A stretch of 64,000 nucleotides of DNA from an uncultured Oscillospiraceae bacterium (GTDB lineage Bacteria; Bacillota; Clostridia; Oscillospirales; Oscillospiraceae), in the NCBI GenBank assembly GCA_934565795.1, contig CAKTIM010000008.1:1-64000 (forward strand). The letters run 5' to 3'. The notes beneath the pieces were generated by a model. It did not search any database. It worked only from the letters and a program-made list of their open reading frames with translations, and had not been told where the DNA came from. Positions 52,587 through 61,403 of this stretch are shown one piece after another. Each line of letters begins with the position of its first letter. Position 1 is the stretch's first letter. The position numbers and the translations under genes were made by a program.

Positions 52587-53279
52587 ATGAATGCACAGGA
52601 AATTATTGAGTATATCCGCACCTCTCCCAAGAAAACGCCGGTGAAGGTGTATATCTGGGAGGAGACGCCGGTGGAGTTCCCCAACTGCCAGGTGTTTCCC
52701 GCCGCGCCGGGGCATAAGATCGTCTTTGGCGACTGGGCGGACGTGGCCCCGGTGCTGGAGGGGAATCGGTTCCGCCATGTGGAAATTGAAAACGGCTGCC
52801 GCAACTCCGCCATTCCCCTACTGGATATGAAGGATATCCCCGCCCGCATCGAGCCGGGCGCAATCATTCGGGAGCAGGTGGAGATCAGGAAGAACGCCGT
52901 CATTATGATGGGGGCCATCCTGAACATCGGCGCCGTGGTGGGCGAGGGCACCATGATCGACATGGGCGCGGTGCTGGGCGGCCGGGCCACCGTGGGCAAA
53001 AACTGCCACATCGGCGCGGGCGCGGTGCTGGCCGGTGTGATCGAACCGGCCTCCGCCACCCCGGTGATCGTGGAGGACAATGTGCTCATCGGGGCCAACG
53101 CTGTGGTGATCGAGGGCTGCCGCATCGGCCATGACGCGGTGGTTGCCGCAGGCGCGGTGGTCATCGGCGATGTGGAGCCGGGTACGGTGGTGGCGGGCTG
53201 CCCCGCCAGAGTCATCAAGCGCAAGGACGACAAGACCGCCGGGAAAACAGCCCTGGTGGACGCCCTGCGGGCGCTGTAA
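52587..53279 (+). CDS. dapH: Tetrahydrodipicolinate N-acetyltransferase DapH
   Basis: This 230-residue enzyme acetylates tetrahydrodipicolinate in the acetylated branch of lysine/meso-DAP synthesis. A short alpha domain ([18 protein letters not shown]) is followed by hexapeptide repeats ([37 protein letters not shown]) and the C-terminal [21 protein letters not shown] 52587 follows AAAAGAGG by 7-8 nt. It is alone here, with a terminator downstream. Confidence 0.95.
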   Translation: MNAQEIIEYIRTSPKKTPVKVYIWEETPVEFPNCQVFPAAPGHKIVFGDWADVAPVLEGNRFRHVEIENGCRNSAIPLLDMKDIPARIEPGAIIREQVEIRKNAVIMMGAILNIGAVVGEGTMIDMGAVLGGRATVGKNCHIGAGAVLAGVIEPASATPVIVEDNVLIGANAVVIEGCRIGHDAVVAAGAVVIGDVEPGTVVAGCPARVIKRKDDKTAGKTALVDALRAL

Positions 53280-53294
53280 AAGCATCAGAAAAAT

Positions 53295-53333
53295 CCCGCC
53301 CCGGTCAAATCGGCCGGGGCGGGCGCACATTTT
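53295..53333 (+). terminator. Terminator of dapH
   Basis: A 10-bp stem CCCGCCCCGG / CCGGGGCGGG with a 9-nt loop is followed by CGCACATTTT. Confidence 0.7.
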
Positions 53334-53402
53334 GGGGGCTGCGGAATAACATGGAATGAGCGTCAAAGCTCGTAAAAATTTTCCAAAATCGGAGGTACTT
53401 CT

Positions 53403-53552
53403 ATGTGCGGTAACAACAGTTGCTTCGGCGGTAACATCTGGTGGATCATCATTCTGCTCCTGATCTTCGGCTGCGGCAACGGCTGCAACACCCTGGGCTG
53501 CGGCTGCAACAACGACAACAACTGCGGCGGCTGCGGCTGCGGCTGCAACTAA
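53403..53552 (+). CDS. Cysteine-rich 49-residue membrane peptide
   Basis: A 49-codon gene with GGAGG six to seven nt before ATG 53403. The peptide has a short N-terminus with Cys2 and Cys7, a membrane helix IWWIIILLLIFG (residues 12-23), and a tail of Cys, Gly and Asn with CGNGC, CGC and CGGCGCGC patterns. In all it has ten Cys among 49 residues. It is not recognised; metal binding or disulfide cross-linking at the cell surface is possible. A GGCCCCTC/GAGGGGCC hairpin follows. Confidence 0.75.
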   Translation: MCGNNSCFGGNIWWIIILLLIFGCGNGCNTLGCGCNNDNNCGGCGCGCN

Positions 53553-53561
53553 ACGACCCAA

Positions 53562-53581
53562 GGCCCCTCGCAAGAGGGGCC
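53562..53581. terminator. Hairpin between the Cys-rich peptide and thioesterase genes
   Basis: A perfect 8-bp stem GGCCCCTC with a GCAA loop lies between convergent genes; A-rich sequence on its right gives T-rich sequence before it on the minus strand, so its direction is uncertain. Confidence 0.5.
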
Positions 53582-53600
53582 AAAAACCTTTCAGGGGAGC

Positions 53601-54332
53601 TTAAAAGAACAGCTTTGCTGAGAATACCCGGTGGGAATCCTCGGCGGGGCCGGTGGTGGCGTCGGCCTGGAGGGTGCCGTCGGGGGCGATGTCCCAGTTC
53701 AGGCGAAGCTCCTGGCCCTCCCTGGCCTCCGCCAGGTAGCAGACGGTGAAATCGGACACTGTATGATTCTGGTGGAACTGGCTGGGGAGCAGGTCGGCGA
53801 TCCAGTCCATGCAGCGGGTATTGTTCATATGGCCGTTGCGATCCAGGTCGGTGAAGCTGACGGTGCGGCTGCGCTGGGTGCCCAGCGGGCGGGGGATCAG
53901 GCCGGTGGGCGCGGGCAGCTCCCCGGCCCGGTGGGTTCCGGCCAGGATGATGCCGCTCTTGCCGGGGGTGATCATGCGGCGGGTGTTTCGATCCATCAGC
54001 ACCCACAGGGTCATGCAGCGGAATACCTCGTTGCCCTGGGCGTCGTAGGCTACCACGCTGCGGGGGAACGCGGCGCGGGTGGCGGGCAGGGGCCAGGTCT
54101 CCACCCGGATGGTCTCCCCCCGCACGGGCATGCGGGTGATCTGCACCCGATGCCGGGTGACCGCCCAGAACAGCTGGCGGCTGGCCAGGGTATCGTAATC
54201 CACCTTCATCAGCTCACTGTGCCGCCCGCCCATTTCCTGGGCAATGTAGAGCAGCATAGAGGGCTTCATCCGCCCATAGCAGTCCACAAACGCATCACTG
54301 ATGGTAAAATTCTGAACATAAATCGGTTCCAT
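53601..54332 (-). CDS. Acyl-ACP thioesterase
   Basis: This 243-residue double hot-dog enzyme releases fatty acids from acyl carrier protein. Segments SDAFVDCYGRMKPSMLLYIAQEMGG (part), FWAVTRHRVQI and the second-domain catalytic region FTDLDRNGHMNNTRCMDWI (Asp/Asn/His, about 170-188) are diagnostic of the FatA/bacterial group. ATG 54332 follows AAGGAAG. It is monocistronic and bordered by a repeat island upstream. Confidence 0.92.
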   Translation of the reverse strand: MEPIYVQNFTISDAFVDCYGRMKPSMLLYIAQEMGGRHSELMKVDYDTLASRQLFWAVTRHRVQITRMPVRGETIRVETWPLPATRAAFPRSVVAYDAQGNEVFRCMTLWVLMDRNTRRMITPGKSGIILAGTHRAGELPAPTGLIPRPLGTQRSRTVSFTDLDRNGHMNNTRCMDWIADLLPSQFHQNHTVSDFTVCYLAEAREGQELRLNWDIAPDGTLQADATTGPAEDSHRVFSAKLFF

Positions 54333-54569
54333 AAGACAAGACTTCCTTGCATGTAAATTTAATCCCCACCATGGTTTTAATGGCACCCCACCCCGTAGGG
54401 GCGGATATTAGCCGCCCGCCGTGTACCGGGCCTGAGCTGCCGGTTGAATGGAAGCCAGAAAAACTTCTGAGTTCGTAGGGGGCGGCAATTTGTCGCCCCG
54501 CTGGATACCGGGATTGAGCGGTTGGTCTGTACAGCTCACTTTCGTTACTTTTCGGGCGGCTGGTATCCG

Positions 54570-54633
54570 ATGAATCAATTGTATGATTGCCACTGGCAAT
54601 CATTTAGATTCTGATTCGCTGCGCGGAGCACCA
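54570..54633 (-). mobile_element. Nested 64-nt palindromic element, copy 7
   Basis: In element orientation it lies between CCGTAGGGG and CGGATACCAGCCGCCC, the same site as copy 5. Confidence 0.78.
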
Positions 54634-54724
54634 CCCCTACGGATGGGTGCGTACCATTCAACGCACTCTTCAAGAAAATCGTACTGCGGTAGCCCTCTTC
54701 AGTCAGGCCTACGGCCTGCCAGCT

Positions 54725-54788
54725 AATAAATCAAGGTATGATTGCCACTGGCAATCATTGATATTTTAATTCGCTGCGCGGAGCACCA
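54725..54788 (-). mobile_element. Nested 64-nt palindromic element, copy 8
   Basis: In element orientation it lies between CCCTTGGGG and AGCTGGCAGGCC, the same site as copy 2. It ends CCTTGATTTATT. Confidence 0.78.
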
Positions 54789-54914
54789 CCCCAAGGGAAG
54801 CTTTGGTGGTGGCCGCCAGCTGCTCTCATTCAGCGAACTGCTATCAAAACCGCAAGGTTGAGGGGCGGCAGATTGCCGCCCCCTACGAAGGGGGGGGGTA
54901 GCTTTTTGCTTTGT

Positions 54915-56144
54915 TCAGGCGGCGTTTTTGGCTTCCTCCAGGGTAATGGTGGTCTGCATGGTGTAGCCGGAGCGGTAGATGACCAGGGTGATGTCGTCGC
55001 CGGCGGTGTAGCTGTAGAGCAGGGTGTCCAGGTCGCTTTGGGTGTAGACCTGGGTGCCGTCCACGCTGATGAGGATGTCGCCACGGGCAATTCCGGCGGC
55101 GGCGGCGCTGCTGTTTTCCTCCACATCGCTGATATACAGTCCGGCGGGCAGGCGGTAGTAGTGCTGATAGAACAGGGACAGGCTCTCGCCGCTGATGCCC
55201 AGCCGGGGGCGGCCGGAGACATAGCCCTGGGAGATGATCTGGCTCACAATGTCCTTGACTACGGCGCTGGGGATGGCAAAGCCCAGGCCCTCCACCCCCG
55301 CCCGGTCGGTGAAGGCGCCCACCTTGATGGTGTTGATGCCGATCACCTGGCCGGAGCTGTTGATCAGCGGGCCGCCGGAGTTGCCGGAATTCAGGGCCGC
55401 GTTGGTCTGGATCAGATTCATGGTGCGGCCGTTGACGTTCACGTTCCGATTGATGGCGGAGACGATGCCGTCGGTCATGGTGCCCCGGTATTCCACCCCC
55501 AGGGGGTCGCCGATGGCCACCACGCTGTCGCCCACCCGCAACACGTCCGAGTCGCCGAATTCGGCGCTGGTCAGGCCGTCCGCGTCAATGTGCAGCACGG
55601 CCAGGTCGCTGGTGGGGTCGCTGCCCACCAGGCGGGCGGCAAGGATGCGCTCGTCCGTCAGCTGGACGGTATAGCTCTCGCCCCCCTCGATCACGTGGTA
55701 ATTGGTGACGATATAGCCGTCCTCCGACAGGATCACCCCGGTGCCCGTGGCGGAGCCGGTGCGGGCCTGGGTAGTGATGGAGGCCACGGAGGGAATGCAT
55801 TTGACGTAAATCTCCTGCAGGGTCAGCCCACCCTCCGGCGTGGCCAGGGGCGGGAACCCGGCAAAGGCGGGGACGGTCTCCTGCACGGCCTCGATGGGCA
55901 CCAGGCTGCTGGCCACCGTGGGCTCCTCGGCGGTGCCGTAGCAGATGGTCTTGGCGGCGCGCTGCTCATTGAGCTGCTGGAAGAGCCGCAGGCTGGAAAA
56001 GCCCAGCAGCGTACTCAGCCCAATCAGCAGGATCACCGCGATCAGCAGCAGGGCAATGACCCCCCGATGACTCTTCGGCGGCTTGGTATGCCCGGTATTA
56101 TACTCCCCATCATCCCACGGGGCCGGCTCTTCATGATACTTCAT
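54915..56144 (-). CDS. htrA: HtrA-like serine protease
   Basis: This 409-residue envelope protease has a cytosolic N-terminus, one membrane helix (about 29-51), a trypsin-like domain with catalytic His in VTNYHVIEGG, Asp in TSDLAVLHI and Ser in NSGNSGGPLI, and one PDZ domain (about 315-395). It degrades misfolded exported proteins. It lies 23 nt after the sensor kinase gene, an arrangement like B. subtilis two-component/HtrA stress loci. Confidence 0.94.
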   Translation of the reverse strand: MKYHEEPAPWDDGEYNTGHTKPPKSHRGVIALLLIAVILLIGLSTLLGFSSLRLFQQLNEQRAAKTICYGTAEEPTVASSLVPIEAVQETVPAFAGFPPLATPEGGLTLQEIYVKCIPSVASITTQARTGSATGTGVILSEDGYIVTNYHVIEGGESYTVQLTDERILAARLVGSDPTSDLAVLHIDADGLTSAEFGDSDVLRVGDSVVAIGDPLGVEYRGTMTDGIVSAINRNVNVNGRTMNLIQTNAALNSGNSGGPLINSSGQVIGINTIKVGAFTDRAGVEGLGFAIPSAVVKDIVSQIISQGYVSGRPRLGISGESLSLFYQHYYRLPAGLYISDVEENSSAAAAGIARGDILISVDGTQVYTQSDLDTLLYSYTAGDDITLVIYRSGYTMQTTITLEEAKNAA

Positions 56145-56167
56145 AATTGCTTCCTCGATTCATAGGC

Positions 56168-57589
56168 TCAATTCACCAGCGGCATGGTGAATGTAAATTC
56201 GGTTTTGCCGTCGCGGCTGGTGACGCTGATGTTTTCGCCGTGGCTGCATACGATGGTTTTCACGATGTACAGCCCCAGGCCCCAGCCGTCCCGGTTCTGG
56301 GAGCGGGATTTGTCCAGCTTGTGGAAGCGGTCGAATACCAGGGGCAGCTCCTCCGGGGGGATGGTCTCGCCGTCGTTGGAGACGGAGACGTAGACCTTGC
56401 TGCCGCCCTCCTTGATGGTCAGGCCCAGGTTGCCGCCCTCAGGGCAGAACTTCACGGCGTTGTCCACCAGGTTATACACCACCTGGGTGATGGAATCCTG
56501 GTTGGCGAAGGTGTATACCGGGTGCTCCGGCATGTCCACGGTGACGTTGATGTGCTTGTCGTTGATCCGCTTTTCAAAGTTCAGCAGGGCCAGCCCGGCG
56601 CATTCCTCCATGTCAAAATTGACCTTCTTCTCGTCGGGGATCTGCTTGTCCTGGAGCTGGGAGATATCCAGCATGCTGCGCACCAGGCGGCTGAGGCGCT
56701 TGGTCTCGTCGGAGACGATTTGCAGATAGTGCCGCTCCTTGTCCGGGGGGATGGTGCCGTCCAGGATGCCATCCACATAGCCGGAGATGGTGGTCATGGG
56801 GGTTTTCAGCTCGTGGGACACGTTGGCCACGAATTCCTGACGCTGGTATTCGCTCTTTTGCAGGCTGGAGGCCATGTTGTTGAAGGCGATGGCCAGGTCT
56901 CTTGTCTCGTCGCTGTAGGATTCATCCACCGGCACCCGGGAATCCAGGTCGCCATGACCGAAGGCGTTGGCAGCCTTGGCCATGTCCCGCAGGGGACGGC
57001 TGGAGGTACCGGCGTAGGCAAACACGCCCACAATGGAAATGAGAATGACCACCAGGGCCGTATTCAGGTAGTAGCGGGCCAGCCGCTTCAGCACGGTATT
57101 GGTGCTGGCGGTGGGGACGGAGACAATGGTGATGCCAAAGATGGAGCCGTCGTATTCAATGGGCTTGGCGATGAGATACCGGGAGTCGTCGTAGAGCCCC
57201 TTGATGATGCCGGTGGCCCGGTCGCCGCCGTTGTCGATCACCTTTTCAATGTATTCGGAATTGACCTTCAGGCGGGTATGCTTGCAGCCAAAGGGGGAAT
57301 CGGAGCAGAGGGTGATCTGACCCGTCTCGTCGCAGATCACAATATCGGAATCAGAGAGGCTGGTGACCACGTTCAGATTCAGCCGCAGATCGGACTCCGG
57401 GTCTTCCTCCCCGGCCACATAGGAGGCGGCCAGATGGGAAATGGCATCCGCATCCCGCTCCAGCCGGGTAAAGGTGGTGTCGGTGAGATATTCCTTCACC
57501 AGCTGCTGATAGGACGCCCCCAGCATGGTCAGCGACAGCAGCAAAATCATCGCCCCGGTATAAAAACTGCGCCCAAAGGAGGACTTCAT
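56168..57589 (-). CDS. Membrane sensor histidine kinase
   Basis: This 473-residue kinase has two membrane helices (about 12-32 and 178-200) around an extracellular domain, a HAMP domain, H-box FVANVSHELKTPMTTI (about 265-280) and HATPase boxes (LVDNAVKFCPEGG, DGWGLGLYIVKTI). ATG 57589 is preferred over an in-frame GTG at 57601 because GTGAGG lies between them. Its likely partner is the response regulator at 58395, now separated by a repeat island. htrA follows. Confidence 0.92.
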   Translation of the reverse strand: MKSSFGRSFYTGAMILLLSLTMLGASYQQLVKEYLTDTTFTRLERDADAISHLAASYVAGEEDPESDLRLNLNVVTSLSDSDIVICDETGQITLCSDSPFGCKHTRLKVNSEYIEKVIDNGGDRATGIIKGLYDDSRYLIAKPIEYDGSIFGITIVSVPTASTNTVLKRLARYYLNTALVVILISIVGVFAYAGTSSRPLRDMAKAANAFGHGDLDSRVPVDESYSDETRDLAIAFNNMASSLQKSEYQRQEFVANVSHELKTPMTTISGYVDGILDGTIPPDKERHYLQIVSDETKRLSRLVRSMLDISQLQDKQIPDEKKVNFDMEECAGLALLNFEKRINDKHINVTVDMPEHPVYTFANQDSITQVVYNLVDNAVKFCPEGGNLGLTIKEGGSKVYVSVSNDGETIPPEELPLVFDRFHKLDKSRSQNRDGWGLGLYIVKTIVCSHGENISVTSRDGKTEFTFTMPLVN

Positions 57590-57699
57590 GGAATAAATCA
57601 CCTCACAAGGAGTTTTAAATCAACATTACCCCGCCCATTTTTTCGTACAACCGCCCCCGCCACGTTACGGTTATGATAGCAGAGCGGTGAATGGCAGCA

Positions 57700-58318
57700 C
57701 CCCACTCGTAGGGGGCGGCAACCTGTCGCCCCTCAACGTTGCGGAACAGAGCGTTGCGTTGAATGGAAGCAGGTTGCGGCCATCACCAAAGCTTCCCTTG
57801 GGGAAGCTGGCAGCCCGTAGGACTGACTGAAGAGGGCTTACCGCAGTAGGATTTTCTGAAAGAGCCCGTTGAATGGTAGGCACCCCTCCGTAGGGGTGGT
57901 GCTCCGCGCAGCGAATCAGAATCTAAATGATTGCCAGTGGCAATCATACAATTGATTCATCGGATACCAGCCGCCCGAAAGGTAACGAAAGTGAGCTGTA
58001 TAGACGAACCGCTCAATCTCGGTACACGGCGGGTCGACAAATTGCCGACCCCTACGGACTCAGAAGGATTTTACTGCTATCAAAACCGATAGTTTTCGGG
58101 CGGCTAATATCCGCCCCTACGCACTCAAAACGTTGAACACTGTACCTTTTTAGTGAAATCTCTCTCGAAACCGTTCGCTGAGTGCCCTCTTCAGTCGCTG
58201 CGGCGACAGCTTCCCCCACAGGGAAGCTTGGGGATGTACCCTTTTACGGTATACGTTCATTTCTACTGCTTCATAAACCGCAAAATCGCGGGTCGGCAGA
58301 TTGCCGACCCCTACGAAA
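57700..58318. repeat. Composite repeat island 12, between response regulator and kinase genes
   Basis: About 620 bp of repeat units with a nested element (57897-57960) separate the two halves of a two-component system. No gene is seen. Confidence 0.87.
57897..57960 (+). mobile_element. Nested 64-nt palindromic element, copy 9
   Basis: It lies between CCGTAGGGG and CGGATACCAGCC, exactly 64 nt, nearly identical to copy 5. Confidence 0.78.
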
Positions 58319-58394
58319 GGGGGCGGTTTCACACACTAAAATATCAAGAAATGGGCGTGCAGTCAACCCCCGCCGCCCATTTCTGTTGGTTTTC

Positions 58395-59084
58395 TTACTG
58401 TTCAACCTCGAATTTGTAGCCCACGCCCCAGACCGTTTTCAGGTTCCACTTGGGGCTGACGCCCTCCAGCTTTTCGCGCAGGCGCTTGACATGGACATCC
58501 ACGGTGCGGGAGTCGCCGAAGTAATCGAAGCCCCACACCTCGTCCAGCAGCTGATTGCGGGTGTATACCCGGTTGGGGGAGGAGGCCAGGTAGAACAGCA
58601 GCTCCATTTCCTTGGGCGGGGTATCCACCTTTTTGCCGTCCACGGTCAGCTCAAAGGCGTCCATGTCGATAATCAGCTTGTCGAATACCAGACGCCGGGC
58701 CTTCTTCTCGGCGGTGACGCCGCTGGTGCGGCGCAGCACGGCCTCGATTCTTGCCAGCAGCTCCTTCATCTCAAAGGGCTTGGTCACATAGTCGTCCGCC
58801 CCGTTTTTCAGGCCCGCCACCTTGTCGTCAGTCTCGCCCTTGGCGGTGAGCATAATCACAGGCGTCTTGGACTCGGCGCGAATGGCCCGGCAGACAGACC
58901 AGCCGTCCATCACCGGCATCATCACATCCAGCAGCACCAGATCGGGCTTGATGGCCCGGAACTTCGCCAGCCCCTGCCCGCCATCGGCGGCCCAGGTAAC
59001 GGCGTAGCCCTCCTTCTCCAGATACATCTTCACCAGATCCGCAATATTGCGGTCATCCTCTACAACCAGCACCGAAATAGCCAT
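58395..59084 (-). CDS. OmpR/PhoB-family response regulator
   Basis: This 229-residue regulator has a receiver domain with acidic pair VVEDD (about 7-11), phospho-acceptor Asp in DLVLLDVMMPVMDG (about 51) and Lys in YVTKPFEMKEL, and a winged-helix DNA-binding domain (PPKEMELLFYL, SRTVDVHVKRLREKL, TVWGVGYKFE). ATG 59084 follows GGGAGAAG. It probably pairs with the kinase at 56168-57589 and controls htrA. A -10 TATAAT lies at 59143-59148 on the minus strand. Confidence 0.95.
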   Translation of the reverse strand: MAISVLVVEDDRNIADLVKMYLEKEGYAVTWAADGGQGLAKFRAIKPDLVLLDVMMPVMDGWSVCRAIRAESKTPVIMLTAKGETDDKVAGLKNGADDYVTKPFEMKELLARIEAVLRRTSGVTAEKKARRLVFDKLIIDMDAFELTVDGKKVDTPPKEMELLFYLASSPNRVYTRNQLLDEVWGFDYFGDSRTVDVHVKRLREKLEGVSPKWNLKTVWGVGYKFEVEQ

Positions 59085-59239
59085 GGTTTCTTCTCCCTTT
59101 CCATCCACGGGCAGATTCTCCCGTTTCTTTCCTTTGATTGCAATTATATCCCAATGAGGGGATTTTTCTTGAATATTTTGTAAAGCTTTTTCCCCGGAAA
59201 TGTTAAGGCAGCAATCTATAAAGGTTCTATAAAAAAGTG

Positions 59240-59268
59240 TTGGAAAAAATTTGATTGTATGCTATAAT
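59240..59268 (+). promoter_or_regulatory. Promoter of the ECF S component gene
   Basis: -35 TTGGAA (59240-59245), 17-bp spacer, -10 TATAAT (59263-59268). The transcript would have a leader of about 130 nt with GC-rich hairpins; I do not recognise a known riboswitch class in it. Confidence 0.78.
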
Positions 59269-59406
59269 GCTCTCGCCCTCCGGGGGCGCTGTATTCGGTG
59301 GAAACGGCAGCCTGAAATATGGGGGGCGGGAGCCTCTCCGGCGGGGCCGGGGAATAATAACGCATCGTATCCGCAGGGTGCGGAACGACAGCAGGAGGAA
59401 TTGAAT

Positions 59407-60015
59407 ATGAAAGGCAACAAGAATCTGAGGCTTTGGGTGCGGCTGGCGCTGCTGGTGGCGATTGAGATCGCCATGCGGCTGCTGGGGCTGGGCAAGGTGC
59501 CCATGGGGCCGCTGAACATGAGCTTTCTCACGCTGCCCATTGCCGTGGGCGCCATCTGTCTGGGGCCGGCGGCGGGACTGATCCTGGGGGGCGTGTTTGG
59601 CGCGTTCAGCCTGTACGACGCCGTTTCCGGCGCGGGGGGCATGACGGCGGCGTTCTTTACCATCAGCCCGGTGCATACGGTGATTCTCACCGTGGGCATG
59701 CGGATGCTCATGGGTCTGTGCTGCGCCCTGCTGTACCGGCTGGTGCGCCGGGCGGACAGACGGGGGCTGGTCAGCTACTTTGCAGGAGCCATCAGCGCCC
59801 CGCTGCTGAATACCCTGTTCTTCATGGGCTACATTGTGCTGGTGTTCTACAACACCGCCACCGTGCAGGACATCGTGGCCGCCAAGGGGGCCGCCAACCC
59901 GCTGATGTTCGTGGTGCTGCTGGTGGGCGTTCAGGGCCTGCTGGAGGCCGCCATCTGCGGCATCCTGGGCGGCATCGTCAGCAAGGCCGTGGATGCCTTT
60001 TTAAAACGCGGATAA
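59407..60015 (+). CDS. ECF transporter substrate-binding (S) component
   Basis: This 202-residue membrane protein has six hydrophobic helices typical of an energy-coupling factor S component: LRLWVRLALLVAIEIAMRLL at the start, and PLNMSFLTLPIAVGAICLGP with GLILGGVFGAFSLYDAVSG. It binds a vitamin or metabolite and docks on a shared EcfAAT module, which is not in this window. The pattern resembles PanT- or RibU-like S components, but the ligand cannot be fixed. ATG 59407 follows AGGAGGAATTGA. Confidence 0.85.
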   Translation: MKGNKNLRLWVRLALLVAIEIAMRLLGLGKVPMGPLNMSFLTLPIAVGAICLGPAAGLILGGVFGAFSLYDAVSGAGGMTAAFFTISPVHTVILTVGMRMLMGLCCALLYRLVRRADRRGLVSYFAGAISAPLLNTLFFMGYIVLVFYNTATVQDIVAAKGAANPLMFVVLLVGVQGLLEAAICGILGGIVSKAVDAFLKRG

Positions 60016-60024
60016 TCTCAACGA

Positions 60025-60057
60025 AACGCCCCTGCCGTGCTGGCAGGGGCGTTTTCC
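60025..60057. terminator. Bidirectional terminator
   Basis: A 12-bp stem AACGCCCCTGCC / GGCAGGGGCGTT with a 5-nt loop is followed by TTCC and lies between convergent genes. Confidence 0.85.
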
Positions 60058-60063
60058 TTGGAA

Positions 60064-61371
60064 TTATACCTTTGCCGCCTTGCGGGCCTTGTTCAGGCGG
60101 TCGGCCTTGACGAAAAGGATGAAGCCGATGGCGAAGAGGATTACCAGGCCGCCCACGCCGATGTTCTGGCCCTGGAGCTCCGCACCGAAGATGGTGACGG
60201 TCTTTTCGCCCATCAGCTTGGTGGTCAGGGCGATCAGGGCCGGGCCCATGGCGTCGGCGCCCTTGCCGAAGATGTCCATCAGGCCGTAGTATTCGCCGCT
60301 CTGCTCCGGCGGGATGATCTTGCCCAGGTAGGAGCGGCTCAGGGCCTGGATGCCGCCCTGGAACATGCCCACCAGCACCGCCAGGGTCCAGAACTGCCAG
60401 AGGCTGCCCAGGAACATGCCGAACAGGGTGATGCAGGTGTAGCACACGATGCACACCTTGATGAGCCTGCCGGTATCGAACTTGGCAGAGAGCTTGCCGA
60501 AGATGATGGAGCAGGGGAAGGCCACGAACTGGGTCACCAGCAGCGCCAGCAGCAGCCCGGTGCTGTCCAGCCCCAGGCTCTTGCCGTAGGTGGTGGCCAT
60601 GCCGATGATGGTGTACACGCCGTCGATAAAGAAGAAGAACGCCACCATGTACAGGAAGATGTGCTTCTGCTGCCGGGCCTCCCGGAAGGTCTTGCCCAGG
60701 CGGCGGAAGGAGGCGGTGAGGGGATTGCCGGTGTGCTCGGAATAGGCCCGCTGGGTGTAGGTCTTCAGCAGCGGCACCGTGCACACCACCCACCATGCAG
60801 CGGTGAGCAGGAAGGCAATGACCATGGCGGTGGAGGTGGAAATGCCCAGCTTGCCCGCGTTGAGCACCACCAGCAGGCACACGATGAAGGGAATCACGGA
60901 GCCGATGTAGCCCAGGGCATAGCCTGCGGTGGACACATTGTCCATCCGCTCCTCGGTGGTGATCTCCGGCAGCATGGCATCGTAGAACACCAGGCTGGAA
61001 TTGAAGCCGATCTTGGCCAGCACAAAGATCACGAGGAAGCTCAGCCACGACCAGGCCGCCCCCAGCGCCGCGCAGCTCACCGCGCCCAGGAGCATGCACA
61101 GTGTAAAGATGGGCTTTTTGTACCCCTTGTGATCGGCCAGGGTGCCGCAGATGGGCGCGATCAGGGCCACCACAATGGTGGCAATGGAGGTAGCGAAGCC
61201 CCAGTAGGATACATACTGGGCATCCGTCAGGTTGGCCGCCTCGGTCAGGGCATTGAAGTAAATGGGCACGATGGCCGTGACCAGCAGGATAAAGGCGGAG
61301 TTTCCGATGTCATAAAGCACCCAGTTCCACTCCTGAGCCGTGAGATTCAGCATTTTCTGTATTTTTTTCAT
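60064..61371 (-). CDS. UMF1-type MFS transporter (Atg22-like)
   Basis: This 435-residue protein has twelve hydrophobic helices. The segments NWVLYDIGNSAFILLVTAIVPIYF (part) and SYWGFATSIATIVVALIAPICGTLADHKGYKKP are characteristic of the UMF1/Atg22-like branch of the major facilitator superfamily. The EYYGLMDIFGKG region near the C-terminal half is also conserved. The substrate is unknown; amino acid or sugar efflux is possible. ATG 61371 is chosen; an in-frame ATG at 61395 adds eight residues. Confidence 0.88.
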   Translation of the reverse strand: MKKIQKMLNLTAQEWNWVLYDIGNSAFILLVTAIVPIYFNALTEAANLTDAQYVSYWGFATSIATIVVALIAPICGTLADHKGYKKPIFTLCMLLGAVSCAALGAAWSWLSFLVIFVLAKIGFNSSLVFYDAMLPEITTEERMDNVSTAGYALGYIGSVIPFIVCLLVVLNAGKLGISTSTAMVIAFLLTAAWWVVCTVPLLKTYTQRAYSEHTGNPLTASFRRLGKTFREARQQKHIFLYMVAFFFFIDGVYTIIGMATTYGKSLGLDSTGLLLALLVTQFVAFPCSIIFGKLSAKFDTGRLIKVCIVCYTCITLFGMFLGSLWQFWTLAVLVGMFQGGIQALSRSYLGKIIPPEQSGEYYGLMDIFGKGADAMGPALIALTTKLMGEKTVTIFGAELQGQNIGVGGLVILFAIGFILFVKADRLNKARKAAKV

Positions 61372-61403
61372 TATGTTTCTCTCTCTTCCGTTCATGTCGG
61401 TGT

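Larger units (their letters stand above)
54390..54895. repeat. Composite repeat island 11
   Basis: A repeat island with two nested elements (54570-54633 and 54725-54788), each interrupting a different unit of the composite repeat. No gene is seen. Confidence 0.85.
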
